64,000 nucleotides of DNA. Source: Multifurca ochricompacta. Taxonomy: Eukaryota > Basidiomycota > Agaricomycetes > Russulales > Russulaceae. Below, piece after piece: positions 1 through 10,986 of the stretch. A program made the translations under genes and the position numbers. Numbering within the stretch: position 1 is the first letter of the stretch; every line of letters begins with the position of its first letter. The stretch is taken from positions 47,799-111,798 of the forward strand of contig WTXG01000125.1 in the NCBI GenBank assembly GCA_022496185.1, written 5' to 3'. Below the pieces are notes generated by a model, which worked only from the letters and a program-made list of their open reading frames with translations, did no database searches and had not been told where the DNA came from.

Positions 1-1348
1 TCCTGGAGCACCAGCTAATGGCTCCATTGGCAAGGAAAAAGACGTAGCCTGAGGTGGAGTGGCGGTCCTCTTGATCTCCCCATGAGGAGTCCGCAAAGCC
101 ATGAAGGCCTACTTCACCATTCCCTCCAGAATAGCGCAACTTGTAGTCTTTTGTAGCATTTAGATAGGCTAAGACATACTTTGCTAGTCGCATGTGCTGC
201 TGGGAAGGGTTGGAAGCAAATTGGCTAAGGCGTGCAACAGCAAAACTAATGTCAGGTCTGCTTCCAATCTGCACCCAAAGCAGAGACCCCATTAACTGCT
301 GATACCTCTTAATGTCAGAGGTAGATGCCTGGTCTTCAAACTTGACCAAATGAACATCCACGCCAGAGGGTAGAGGAGTATATACTGGGTTGGAATCCCC
401 CATTCCAAACCTCTCAACTATGGAGGATACATAGGCAGTCTGGTCGATATCCAGTGTCTTGTTAGGACGATCCCTGGTGATGTTAACTCCAAGGTAAGAC
501 TGGATTTCGCCAAGATCGGTCATCTCATATCGGCTAGATAGAGAGTCCTTCAGCCATTGAATCTTCTTAGTGGAGGACCCAAGTATAGTGATGTCATCAA
601 CATATAAAATGACGAAAAGTGAACCATCCCCCTCTTGGTGATGATACACATATACTCCTGCATCAGAGTACGTCTGAGTAAAGCTCAGTTCACTGAGAAC
701 TGCATGGAATTGTAAGTTCCATGCTTGGGAAGCTTGTTTGAGGCCATACAGAGCCTTCTGTAGCCTACAAACTTTGGACTCTTGTCCAGCAACGATGAAA
801 CCAACAGGTTGCTCCATGTAAATCTCCTCATCCAGATCGCCATGTAGGAATGCCGATTTGACATCCATCTGGTGGATTTCCCAATCCTCAAGCACGGCCA
901 ACGCTAATAATAATCTAAGAGATTCAAATCTGGCGACTGGGGAGAAGGTTTCATCGAAGTCCACCCCCTCTATTTGGGTGAACCCTTTTGCTACAAGCCT
1001 AGCACGAAAGCGTCCATCTGCTTTCAATTTAAAGACCCATTTGGACTTTACAGCCTTTCTACCTTCAGGAAGGTCTTCAAGGCGCCACACTTTAAGTTTT
1101 TCTAAGGCATCAATTTCATATTGACATGCCTCAAGCCAATCACTGGCATTATCAGACTCCATTGCTTCTTTAAATGTAAGAGGATCCCTGTAAGGCGATC
1201 CTGCAGCATTAAGTAGATCCATCTGACCAAGTCTGGAAGAACCTTGCACGAACTCTGCATTATCCTCGTTGTAGAAGCGAGGATTCAGACGACGATTGCG
1301 ATTGGGGCGTGCAGTATCCAAGTCTAAGTCTTCTTGGATTGCCCTATC
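1..1348 (-). pseudogene. pol: Copia D pol, RT and start of RNase H (partial)
   Basis: The minus-strand frame is open from the stop at 1349-1351 to the window edge. It encodes a Copia reverse transcriptase: KSKWVFKLK and ARLVAKGFTQ blocks near 1050-970, MDVKSAFLHGDLDEEIYMEQP near 870-800, YGLKQAS near 750, and the catalytic YVDD at about 604-593. The LMGSLLWV and RPDISFAVA blocks follow, then the start of the RNase H region (ADSSWGDQEDRHSTSG). It is in the same frame as the upstream integrase ORF, so only the one stop separates them. The C-terminus is outside the window. Confidence 0.92.
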
Positions 1349-3487
1349 TCATCGTTCAGAGCGTGGACTCGTCCTCTGAAAATTTGGTTGAGGAATTCTG
1401 TCTGCAATCCTTTGTGATTTTCTGATTGCCTTGGTTCTTTTGGGAGGGGAGGATGGTTCCATGATTTGAGATGGAGGGGTCTGATATATAGTCTGAGGGT
1501 GTGTGGTGTCTACATTACGTGTGGGTGTGGTAGGCTGTGGTGCTAATTGAGGAGGTACTATGTCCTCCTGTTCCTCTTCTAGGTCTTCCTCATCTTGAGG
1601 GGCCTCAGGAACATGCGTAGCAGTTGCTGGTGGTGGCTGGACTGGGCCACCAGGTAAAGTAAAGGAGCCACCTTCAGTAGGTTGCTCTATGGATTTGTCT
1701 GCTCTGTTGTCCTTATCAGAGCAGGATGGGAAGGATCTCTCATCAAATGTAACATCTCGTGAAAAGATGAGAGACCGGGTACGACTATCCCAAAGTGTAT
1801 AGCCCTTAGAAGTGGGCTCATACCCGACAAAGACGGCCTCCCTAGCTTTGGGATCTAATTTACGCCGCTTGCCCTCTGGAACATGGTAATAGGCTTTGCA
1901 ACCAAAGACCTTAAAATACGAGACATCTGGTTTGTTCCCAACCAGAAGCTCAAGTGGAGTCTTCCACTTATTTGAACGGATGGGAGTTCTGTTATATATA
2001 TGACATGCTGTCTCAACAGCACACTCCCAGAAACCAAGAGACAGGCCAGCATCGTGCAGCATGCTAGTGCCTTTTTCCATAATGGTTCTATTAAATCTCT
2101 CGGCCCTTCCATTCTGTTGTGGGCTATACGGCATCGTAAGTTTATGCTCTATGCCATAATCTTCAAGCATTGCCTTCAGCGCCTTGTTCACATACTCGCC
2201 ACCACGATCTGTGTGAAGACATTTGATTTTATGATTGAATTTATTCTCAAGTAATGTCTTCAGTTTGTTAAAAACTGGTGTAAACAGATCTTTGGACTTC
2301 ATTGGAACGATTAAAGCATATCTGCTAAAATCATCCAAGAAGGTGGCAAAGTATAGATTCCCTTGTATTGAACTGCACTGCAAGGGACCTACGAGATCAC
2401 TATGAAGGATCTCAAGGGGGGCTGATGCACGCTTTGAAGATGGGGGAAATGGAAGACGATGGGACTTGCCCATTTCACAGCCATAACATGGCTTATCTTC
2501 CACTTGGCTATTATTTATTTTGAGGCCTTTTACCGCCTCAGGAGCATATCTCTTTAGGGCTTCTTTAGACATATGGCCCATTCTTTGATGCCAGATTTCA
2601 AGTGAGGCAGATGCAGATGTATGGATACTGTTTAGGACGTGTTTGCCTAGTACCCAATACAATTTGCCAAACTTCCATGCTTCCGCTATTATATTGTCGC
2701 CATATTTAATTGTTGCCTTCTTATTATCAAAGAACACAGTTGCCCCTTTTTCTACTAGGGCACTGGCGGAGAGTATTTTATGTCCTCCAGGCATGTGGAG
2801 CACATTGCTCAATTCCAAGTCAAAACCTTGATCAGTCCTGATGATCACGGTACCAACTCCACTTGTTTTGACTATGGAGTTGTCACCTAGTGATACTTCA
2901 TGGGTACTGTCGACTTTATATGTATCAAAATCTTCAAGGTTTGGACTGAAGTGTGCCGTTGCTCCACTATCAAGCATCCAATAATCTGAATTGATATCCA
3001 GATTATAGGTGTGGACATAAAGGCGAATGCGAGGTGCTTCATGCACCTCCTCTATTTTGCCACTACCATTAACTACGGTGGCTATAGTGTTTACATGTTG
3101 GGCCTCAGCCCTCTTCTTGTTCCCTGCCTTGCCTTTTTTGGCATTTTCCAGGTCCTTCTTCTTCTTTGCGCAAGCATTGGACTTGTGTCCAGGCTTTTGG
3201 CAATAGAAGCAGACCACCCCTTGTGAACCAGGGGCAGCAGCGGGAAGTGGTGATAAATTTGAATTTTTTGGTTTAGATTTGACAGGTGCAGCCTTAGACA
3301 GGACTGCACTACCACTTCCCGAGGGACCTGCCAGGCGACTCTCCTCATTCAGGAACCTCTGCACAAGGTCCTGAGGAGAAAGACGCTCTGGGTCGCCAGA
3401 GGCCAGTATGGAGCCGGCAATGGCACTGTAGGAGTCTGGGAGAGCTTTTAATAATATAAAGCTCATCTGGAGGTCATTGACCTCCAT
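1349..3487 (-). pseudogene. pol: Copia D gag C-terminus, protease and integrase
   Basis: A 712-aa open frame. Residues 93-106 form a CX2CX4HX4C knuckle (CFYCQKPGHKSNAC). The aspartic protease site LDSGATAHF is near residue 174. The integrase HHCC zinc region lies around 296-350, and the DDE core includes HSDLVGPLQ, HTDRGGEYVN and SPQQNGRAERFNR. A Pro/Glu-rich linker leads toward RT. The N-terminus is not a true start: gag continues upstream in other frames. The TGA at the end interrupts a frame that is otherwise continuous into RT, so it reads as a nonsense mutation in a single gag-pol gene. Confidence 0.93.
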
Positions 3488-3964
3488 CCCATTCTCCCTG
3501 AGGGTACTCCTGGCATCCAGGACCTTTTGTAATTGGGTCCTGAATGTTGTCCTTCATCAAGACGGAAGGACACCAGGGCAAGCCACAAATTATATGTGGC
3601 CATGCTACCTACAGAGCCATACAGCCGTTCCAACTTATTATACTTCTCGCTAAGAGAAGGATAATTGGCATCAGAGGCTACTTGGGAGTAGACCTCTTGG
3701 GTTACATTAAGAAAGAGGAGCCCGATAAGCATTTCTCTTCTCCCATCCATTCCCTAAGGATGGGATCAATGACTTCCTTCTGCATTTTCTCCTTTTCCTC
3801 CTTGTCCTCTGGGAGGAGGGGCATATCAGGGTAAGGTGTAATTATGTGCCTCCTGAGCCCATTCATCCTCAAAGGGCGTTGAAGTTGGCAGACCATACCT
3901 GCCAGTTGGAGCCATCAAGGCGCTCCATCTTGGAGGAGGGAGGGAAGACAATTGAAGACGGCAT
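3488..3964 (-). pseudogene. gag: Copia D gag N-terminal part, frameshifted
   Basis: The best start is the ATG at 3964-3962, giving MPSSIVFPPSSKMERLDGSN followed by WQVWSANFNAL, the typical opening of Copia Gag (a Leu-Asp-Gly-Ser-Asn-Trp block). The frame then stops and continues in other frames: PYPDMPLLPEDKEEKEKMQK with the REWMGEEK block (about 3860-3715), then LNVTQEVYSQVASDANYPSL and YNKLERLYGSVGSMATYN (about 3710-3550). It then runs into the 712-aa frame. At least three frameshifts are needed. The order and spacing of blocks are normal, so this is a decayed gag rather than a different gene. Confidence 0.85.
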
Positions 3965-4890
3965 TGTGAGATGTTATGAATGTTCCTGGTTCCAAGGAGC
4001 AGTTAGAACCAGTGCCCAGGTCTCGCTTAAGAGTGCCACCCCATACTGTGGCGCTATGCTTCAGAACCTAAGAAGGTCCTGCCTCTGTTGTGCGACTTTC
4101 TAGGTATAGTAAAGCTGTCTAACGCAATCCTGTAACTAGACATAAGCTCTGGTAGACTAGCCAGAGTGTCTAGTGTAAACAAGACTGGGAGTCATGTCAT
4201 GGAGGAGCCAACCGCAAGTTCCATTAGAGACAAAGGGTGTATAGCCCTTCCTCTAATGCTGGTGGTGGAGTCCATGATTAAGCCCTAGATGATTGGGGCC
4301 ATGACTAAGTAGATGTCTAGTCTGTCTCTGGTAGGGCGTGGTTACCCTACAAAGGCAACGGATACTTATGCCCAGAGATGAAGACTATATCTACTATGTA
4401 TAGACTATAGTAGTGCAGCCTACTTGTATCGAGCCCAAGCGTCATGGGAGTGACTACCCATGCCTTGTTCTAGACCCTAAACTCCACATGCGGGTCGCTA
4501 AACCCGGCTTACAGATAGAGCCAAGCATTGGCTGGACTTAAAGCCACAAGCTTCTGGCTATAGGCCTACTAAAACTATCTATGGGACGAAAACCCAGCTA
4601 TAACTATGAAAGTTACTAATACCTAGTGCGCACTCAAGGAGCTTAAGATGTTTCACCCGCTTAGGGTCCCTCATCATCTTTTGCAAGAACCCCGAAGGGC
4701 TAGCCAAACAGTTCAGGATGAGCAGTAAACTGCGTCATCCTGTGGGGTGTTAAGGTGCACAAACAGTAAATGAAGAAGCTCACTGGAAGAAGCTAGTGGG
4801 AAAGACTTTGAAGCTTTTGTGAGCTTTGAGTGCGAAGAGCGAGTTGGGCTGTTTTATGAACAAAGGGAATACTTCAGTCAGTATGAGCGG
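3965..4890 (-). other. Copia D leader, non-coding
   Basis: About 0.9 kb between the primer site and the gag start. I find no long open frame in sense and no match to the other elements in the window. It is unusually long for a Copia leader, so it may contain an unrecognised insertion. Confidence 0.5.
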
Positions 4891-4904
4891 CAGGGCCCAT
4901 AACC
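4891..4904 (-). other. Primer-binding site for initiator tRNA-Met (anticodon arm), element D
   Basis: On the minus strand the 14 bases GGTTATGGGCCCTG follow the LTR end directly. They complement the anticodon arm of initiator tRNA-Met, the internal primer used by Drosophila copia and yeast Ty5. Element E carries the same 14 bases at the same place (24208-24221), which fixes both LTR ends. Confidence 0.85.
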
Positions 4905-4956
4905 TGTCAAACAATCATGCTGCTGGTTATACTGACTGTGGTTAGTAGCAGTGAGG

Positions 4957-4996
4957 CTAGATAAAGACAAGTAACTTCAGAGATAGAAGGAACTCT
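4957..4996 (-). repeat. Second, intron-less copy of the transcript 5' end in LTR D
   Basis: This 40-bp block equals 5108-5086 joined to 5032-5016, with the 53-nt intron absent and no other change seen. It lies 19 bp after the first copy, and the 19-bp spacer opens with GTCAGT. A second intron, 5015-4957 on the minus strand (GTCAGT to CTAG), would remove the spacer and this copy. Confidence 0.8.
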
Positions 4997-5032
4997 ATTA
5001 TACTATACTACTGACCTAGATAAAGACAAGTA

Positions 5033-5085
5033 CTATGTAAAGCGTTAGTCTCAAGGTATGGTAGTAAGTAGAAGAGGGGACTTAC
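5033..5085 (-). other. Putative 53-nt intron inside LTR D
   Basis: On the minus strand it starts GTAAGT, has GACTAAC 13-19 nt before the end, and ends CATAG. These are textbook fungal splice signals and a typical length. The flanking blocks (23 bp, 5108-5086; 17 bp, 5032-5016) are found fused without the intron at 4996-4957, which marks the splice junction exactly. Confidence 0.75.
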
Positions 5086-5134
5086 ACTTCAGAGATAGAA
5101 GGAACTCTGAAGTGTAAGAGACGAAACAGACACC

Positions 5135-5142
5135 CTTTTATA
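5135..5142 (-). promoter_or_regulatory. TATA box of LTR D
   Basis: TATAAAAG on the minus strand. The first copy of the duplicated block begins 34 bp downstream at 5108, the expected distance to a start site. Confidence 0.65.
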
Positions 5143-5417
5143 CCCATGAGGCCCAGGGGAAATGGTCTGTGCGCACTGGGAATAAGTCCACAAGTGCCGG
5201 ACAAAAAGCAGAGAGGGATAAAGGCTATTGGCCAAAGAGATATCACATGCTTACTGCGCATTACTAAGTCCATCACTAATCAGCTGAGTAAGAAGGGAAA
5301 GAAGTGTAATAAAGATAACATAAAAAGTCCGATACTCCGGAATCTAATCTAATCTAATCTACAGCTGAAGCGATCCTTAGATGCCTGAAGCATCTCCAGA
5401 CACGTCCTGTGTCAACA

Positions 5418-6063
5418 GGTGTGGCCCCTAGTGATTGTGGAGGGAGGGGTCAAGCGTAAGTGTCAGCATACCTTTCCACAATCATTTGATACATGTCTCC
5501 CAATTCCAACTGCTTCCTAATGTTTACCAATTCCTGTTCCACCTGGAACATCCCACTGCTCAACCTTGTCATCTGCTTCACATACTCCCAGTACTGTGTG
5601 TTGAGGGTGGTACACAGTGTCAAGGTCTTCCACAGCCTCATGACTTCAGCTTTCAGGTGCAGAAGATGCATGTCATTCAGGACTTTGTTGATAGCAAAGG
5701 CCTGCAGATCATTGGCAGACAGATGCTGTAATTGTTTGTCACTCATTGTGTGATGCAAGCAACCTGTCATTCTCTCCTCTAGGTATACTGGCACACTGTA
5801 AACTGGACCATCCTTCTTCATACATCCTGCCACATCCATCCCTCCATTTGTGTAGAAGATGTACTTGGCTATCTTTGTGTCCCCATTGGCCATGGTGATC
5901 TCAAGTGGGAAGTACGTCGATGAGTTTGGATTGTTGAAGAAGAATGGGAACTCTGGTACTTCATCATCCTGCTCCATCTCGAGAAGGTCATTAGGGTGGG
6001 GTTCTTCAGAGTGGTCAAAGTCATGGTCAGGGTTGGGGGACTGGTTCTTGACTCAAGCTTCAG
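5418..6063 (-). pseudogene. A6: fragment of family A ORF3
   Basis: Minus-strand remnant of the post-pol ORF of family A, from the VKNQSPNP block to the end of the coiled coil and just beyond. The longest piece is 175 codons (5977-5450) and includes NPNSSTYFPLEITMANGD, YTNGGMDVAGCMKKDGPVY and VMRLWKTLTLCTTLN. It is cut by D on the left and by the A4 LTR on the right. The four-knuckle C-terminus is absent. A short frame break separates the N-terminal acidic region (6057-5980) from the main piece. Confidence 0.88.
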
Positions 6064-6650
6064 TGTTACGTCTGGTGCGGGATGTTCCACACAACTTGTG
6101 TGACAGCATGATTTGGCGGTCCAGGTAAGAAGTCAATAGGACTCCTTGGAGTGTGAGTGGAAGGAGTCAAGGTCAAAGAGGCTGTACTCTAAGACAATGT
6201 TAAGCAGAAGAGTGCCAGAAGCACTGAGACAACTAAGCCCAAGGAATCAAGGGGAAGTCCAGAAGACAAGCACCGATGTATTCAATAAGTTGAGTCTGAG
6301 GTCTACAAGGTAGCTACAGTGGACTTATATACATAATTCAGTGGGCATCTATAAGATAAGAGTACAGAGTCAAGTGGGCCTGAATATATGAAAGTGGATG
6401 GTGTAAAGCTGAGCTTCTGATAGGGTATTAAGTAAGTGTCCGGTCGTAAAGATAAGAAGATAAGAAGATAGAGGGCCAAACATAAGTAAGCGTCAAGTCA
6501 ATAAGTACAAAGTGAGTCACGGGGATGGGAGCAAAGCATGTGATGGATCCCACGACGGAGACGTAATGGAGAAGTGGAGAGTGGGCAGCAAAGAAGGGTC
6601 ATCATTGGGGAGCAAGAAGAAAATGGGGGCAGACGGCAGAGGTTGTAACA
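6064..6650 (-). repeat. 3' LTR of A4 (587 bp)
   Basis: On the minus strand it starts TGTTACAACC and ends CGTAACA, like the other A LTRs. The TATATAAG box is conserved. The predicted transcript start reads AGACTCAACTT, the same variant as in A5 and different from AGACTCGACTT in A1, A2 and A7. Confidence 0.93.
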
Positions 6651-6664
6651 TCACCCCCTCTTCT
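6651..6664 (-). other. Polypurine tract of A4
   Basis: AGAAGAGGGGGTGA on the minus strand, directly before the 3' LTR. The same tract precedes the 3' LTRs of A1, A2 and A7. It primes plus-strand synthesis. Confidence 0.8.
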
Positions 6665-6681
6665 GGTTCTAGCAGACCCGG

Positions 6682-7940
6682 CTAGAAACGATTCATACCA
6701 TCATCATCCTGCACCAGTTCCAAGTAGTCGTCAGCTACATTATGGTCATCCATGGTGTAGTTTTCTTTGTCTGAGTCTTGGGGGCACCTGTGGGTGCGGA
6801 GAAACCCATATGGACTGTGCTGGCCACATGAGCAACACAGGTCATGGATGGGACAGTCCAGTTCATGGTGCCCCGAATTGTGGCGTAAGCACTTGCCACA
6901 CCACCTGGATGGGTTGACAATTGTTGGGGGGACTCCTACACGGCGGAAGATGCAGAACCTGCTCCAATGCAAGTTGCTATGACAGTGCTGGCACCACTTG
7001 CGGTTGAGGGGACAGTTCCAACTGATGTGGTACTTACTGTCACAGCACCAACACGTTTCCCCACAGGGGTTTTCATGCATGCGTGGCATTTCAAACCGAT
7101 TTGGCAGCAGCATGGGGGCAGCCCCCAATGATCATGGGGGCAGCCCCCAATGATCATGGGGGCAGGGGTTGGGCATAGGTGTTGGCGTACCTCTCAGCAA
7201 TGGTCTGATAAGCATCCCCTTTTTCCAATCTCTTCCAAATCTCCACCAATTCCTGCTCTATCTGGAACATCCCATTGGTCAACCTGGCCATCATCTTCGC
7301 ATGTTCTTTATATTGTCTGTTGAGTGTATTGCATAAGGTTAAGTTCTTCCGCAGTCTCATCACCTCAGCTTTGAGACGTGGAAGTTGCATGTCACTCAAC
7401 ACTTTGTTGATGGTGAAGGCTCAAGAGTCTTTGGCAGCCAGATGTCCAAGCTGTTTGTCGGTCAATGTGTGATGCAGGCAACCTGTATACCATTCTTCTA
7501 GATAGACTGAAGCCCCATAAACAGGGCCATCCTTCTTCATGCATCCTGCCACATCCATTCCTCCGTTTGTGTAAAAGATATATTTGGCAATGGCAACCAT
7601 CCCATCACCCATGGTGATCTCCAATGGGTAATACATGGAGGAGTTTGGGTTGTTGGTGAAGAAGGGAACTTGGGGACTTCGTCATCTGACTCCATACCTA
7701 TCAGGTCATTTGGGTGCAGCTCCTCACAGTGTTCAAAGTCATCATTGGGGTTGGGGGATTGGTTCTTAACCCATGCTTCAGCAGCTTCGTAGTCAATGGG
7801 TGAGGAGGGATGAGTGGAAGGATGAGCTGATGGGAAATTCTCGACAACTACAATGGAGGCAATGAAGGCATCGACAGTGGTGTTGGCAGCGATGAAAGAC
7901 ATGATTGAGTGGGTGGTAGTAGGACGTTGCTGGGGAAGCA
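6682..7940 (-). pseudogene. A4 ORF3: coiled-coil and four-zinc-knuckle protein
   Basis: Post-pol ORF of family A, no counterpart I recognise. Pieces in order on the minus strand: a start near MLPQQRPTTTHSIMSF (7940-7890), the acidic VKNQSPNPNDDF region, a YPLEITM / YTNGGMDVAGCMKKDGPVYG block (7636-7421), a heptad-rich stretch LKAEVMRLRKNLTLCNTLNR (7402-7154), then 148 intact codons (7128-6682) with cysteine clusters CWCCDSKYHISWNC, CQHCHSNLHWSRFC and CGKCLRHNSGHHELDC, a fourth CX2C with a late His/Cys, and an acidic tail. The first two are exact CX2CX4HX4C. Frames change at least three times, so this copy is broken. Confidence 0.82.
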
Positions 7941-8039
7941 TGTACTGGGGAATGGACTGGAGTTCAGGGTTGCACCTTTTAAATGTCTTTGGGCACTTCT
8001 GGATGCTGGGTATGGAACACTGAGATAAGAGCTGGGGCA

Positions 8040-9942
8040 AAGATATTCCTGGCTGGCTCCCACGAGTTGTCAGAGTCTGGGAATCCCTTCCACTTGACGA
8101 GGTAATGCAGTTTATGCCCTCATCCTTTATGTAGGGAGTCTAGAATTTGCTCCACTTCCCACTCCACTTCTCCATCTATCAGTTCAGGGGGGGTCTTGGG
8201 AAGTTTTCTCCATGTAGGGATGTTTCTTTGTAGGGCGTCAAGAGTCTGGCATGGAAGACTGGATGGATCTTCCATGTGGATGGGAGATTGAGCTGATATG
8301 ACACATCTGACAGCTTCCTTGTTATCTTGAAAGGTCTGTGACGTCGGGGCACTAACTTGGCAGTAGGATGTGATGTGTGAATATTCTTCCCTTCCAGCCA
8401 AACAAGGTCATTGGTCCGATAAGGTGTGAACTGCAAGGGCTTGTCGGACAGGGTCCTTTGTGCCTTTAGAAGATTTTCATTGGCTGATTTCCTGATCTCC
8501 TCCCATTGGCTGATACGCTGTGCCGTGGATGGGACATTGGTGGGCTTATCAGCCCAAGTGGTTCGTGGTGTCCATCCCATAATAAGGGAGAATGGGGTGG
8601 CTTTAGTGGTACCATTGGGCCAAGAATTATGTGCAAATTCCGCAGTGGCCAGCCAGTCTGCCCAGTCATCCTGTTGTCTGTTACACCAGAACCAAAGATA
8701 TTGTTCCAGCCATTGGTTCGTCCTTTCTGACTGTCTGTCAGTTTGTGGATGGTAGGCAGTTGAGATGTTTTGGGTTATGTCCAGGACTTTACAGAGTGCG
8801 CGGGCGAATGTGGAGGTGAAACATGGGTCACTGTCTGAAATGATCTTTGCAGGGAGACCATAGTGTCTATAGACGTGATCCAGGTATAGCTTGGCAACTC
8901 CTTCTGCTGTGATAGATTCATTGCATGGTATGAACAGTGCCACTTTGGAGCAGTCATGGTCTGTGATGGTCAAGATGGAATCAAAGCCTCTGGAGATGGG
9001 GAGTTTGACAATGAAGTCCATGGCAATGGTCTGGAATGGTAGTGAGGCTATAGGCATAATTGGGGATGGTGCTGGTGGACATGGGTGTGTATTCACTTTG
9101 TTGGCCTGGCAGTCTGCGCATCCTTTCACGTATTCTTCAATGTCCTTTTTCATGTTCAGCCACCAATAGTCACATCTGGCGAGTGCGTAGGTATTGGCAA
9201 TGCCTGGGTGGCCAGCAGATGGGAGGTCATGGTGAAAATGGATCACCCCCCTCTTAATGTTGTCGCCACCAGTGACAACGAGACGCTCTCCATCCTTCCA
9301 CCAAAGTCCTTCGATCTTCTTCAGGTTATGTGCATTTGCCCATGACTGGCATAGCTGCTGATTCATATTTTGTGATACTTGGGCCCACAAATCCATGTCA
9401 TGAAGGCTAACAACAGCTGTTTTTGCAAAGACCTCTTCAGGAAGTACCATAATGTTGTTATTGTCTTCCCCTTCATTACTCAGGTCAGATCGTCGTGACA
9501 GGGCATCTGCGTGGGCATTATGACTTCCTGCAATATGCTTCAGTACGAAGTTATATTCCTCCAGCTCCAGGACTTCACAAGCTACTTGTCGACTAATCTT
9601 GTGGGGCTCCTTCCAATACAAAAGGTTGGAGTGATCAGTGTGAATGATGGTCTTATGAGGGGTCCCCACTAAGTATGGTCGCCAGTGTCGTAATGCTTTG
9701 ACAATGGCGAGCAATTCCCTATCCCAGATGTCATAGTTCTGTTTGGCTGATGAAAAGGTCTCAGAGTAGAAAGCAACTGGGTGGAGCAGTCCCCTTGTGT
9801 CCCTTTGGTTCAATACAGCCCTGTTGGCAAAGTGAGACACATCAACTTCAAGTTCAAAGGGCTGTCTGAGGTTGGGTTGTAGGAGGACAGGCTCTGATCC
9901 AACAATATCCCGAATTTGTTCAAAGGCCTGTTGTTGCTCCAC
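8040..9942 (-). pseudogene. pol: A4 pol: RNase H, integrase and chromodomain
   Basis: A 587-codon frame (9942-8179) covers the end of RT/RNase H (FELEVDVSHFANRAVL, DRELLAIVKALRHW, IHTDHSNLLYWKEP). It continues with the integrase H2C2 zinc finger (HHDLPSAGHPGIANT ... CADCQANK), the catalytic core (IAMDFIVKLP, ISDSDPCFTSTF, TDRQSERTNQWLEQYL) and the GPF-type C-terminal module. The chromodomain (WEVEQILD ... [17 protein letters not shown]) follows at about 8190-8060 after one in-frame TGA. The usual QTDGQSER is TDRQSER here. Chromodomains of this class direct integration to marked chromatin (family knowledge). Confidence 0.92.
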
Positions 9943-10986
9943 TCCCCAGTGCCAAGGTACGTCTTTCTTCAGTAGCCCGTTCAGTGGCTGGGCGATCCCT
10001 GAGAACCCTCGTACAAATCATCAATAAAAGTTGCAGAATCCTATGAAGGATCGCACATCCTTGACACATGTCGGTACGGGCTACTCCCGAATTCCTTGCA
10101 CCTTTACTGGGTCCATGCGTACGTGTCCTCCTTCCAGAATAACTCCCAAGTACTCCACACTTTGTTGTTCAAACAAGCATTTGGCTGGTTTGAGGTAGAG
10201 GTCATGCTCATGAAGGATATCCAACACTTGGTGAACTCGTTCTCGGTGGTGGACCAGATCATCTGTAGTCACTACTAGTATATCATCCATATACACCACT
10301 ACTTCACCTGTGAGAATAAGGTCACGAACTATATGGTTCATCATAGACTGAAAAGTGGCAGGCGAATTGGTGAGGCCAAAGAACATGACATTCAGCTCAA
10401 ACAGCCCCTGGTTGGTTTTGAATGCTGCTTTACACTGATCACCTTCTCTGATCCTGATGTTGTTATAGCCCCAGCAGACATCCATCTTGGAAAACAGGGA
10501 CTTGTCTCGCATGGTATCAATAAGTTCCAATATCAGTGGCAGGGGGTAGGCGTTCTTTACAGTATGGGTGTTTATGCGTCGATAATCCTGAACAGGTTGA
10601 AGTTTGCCATCCTTTTTCTTGATAAAGAAGAAGGGTGATGCATATGGGGACTTGGATGGATGGATATATACTTTTGCCAGGTGTTCTTCGAGGAATGCCA
10701 TGAGTGCTGTCTGTTCTGTCTGAGATAATGGGTAGATTTTGCAGTCGATTGCTGACAGGGTGTCAGGTGCAAAGTCAATGGCATGGTCCCACAGCCATGC
10801 AGGTGGGAAGCATTGTGATTCCTCTTCCAAAAACACCTTCCAATGTCAGTGGTAAGCTTCTGGCACTACTTCCTCAAAGGTCCTCTCTGTATGTCCTTCC
10901 ACCGCCTTCTGGGCAAGCTCCGATGCCTTAGTAGCGAAGCAGTAACCCAGATCCTCATTTCCTTCCTCTACTCTGCATACCGCTGA
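9943..10986 (-). pseudogene. pol: A4 pol: reverse transcriptase
   Basis: The main piece is 251 codons (10836-10081): [65 protein letters not shown], and the active site YMDDI at about 10290-10276. The thumb region (FIGFCNFY-type) continues to about 9943 with stops. Upstream pieces (10986-10837) hold the protease-RT linker ending [10 protein letters not shown]. Confidence 0.92.

Larger units (their letters stand above)
1..5417 (-). mobile_element. Ty1/Copia retrotransposon D, 3' end outside the window
   Basis: Read on the minus strand this is 5' LTR (4905-5417), tRNA-iMet-type primer site, a leader of about 0.9 kb, gag, protease, integrase, then reverse transcriptase running off the left edge. 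Integrase before RT is the Copia order. The right LTR end abuts family A ORF3 sequence (A6), so D inserted into an A copy; the expected 5-bp duplication would be 5418-5422 (GGTGT), but its partner lies outside the window. The coding part is broken by frameshifts in gag and one in-frame stop between integrase and RT, so the copy is probably inactive. Confidence 0.93.
4905..5417 (-). repeat. 5' LTR of Copia D (513 bp)
   Basis: On the minus strand it begins TGTTGACACAGG and ends GTTTGACA, directly before the tRNA-iMet primer site, so both borders are clear although only one LTR is in the window. It holds TATAAAAG (5142-5135), a short intron, and a duplicated transcript start (separate entries). 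A microsatellite of AATCT units lies at 5341-5360. A 14-bp inverted repeat (5081-5094 and 5105-5118) overlaps the predicted start and the donor site. Confidence 0.85.

Noticed and set aside
4071..4890. Possible structured RNA or extra LTR in the D leader
   Set aside because: No consistent stem set or terminal repeats found by eye; only the leader assignment is supported.
5341..5360. AATCT tandem repeat as a telomere-like tract
   Set aside because: Only four units inside an LTR; not the fungal telomere repeat.
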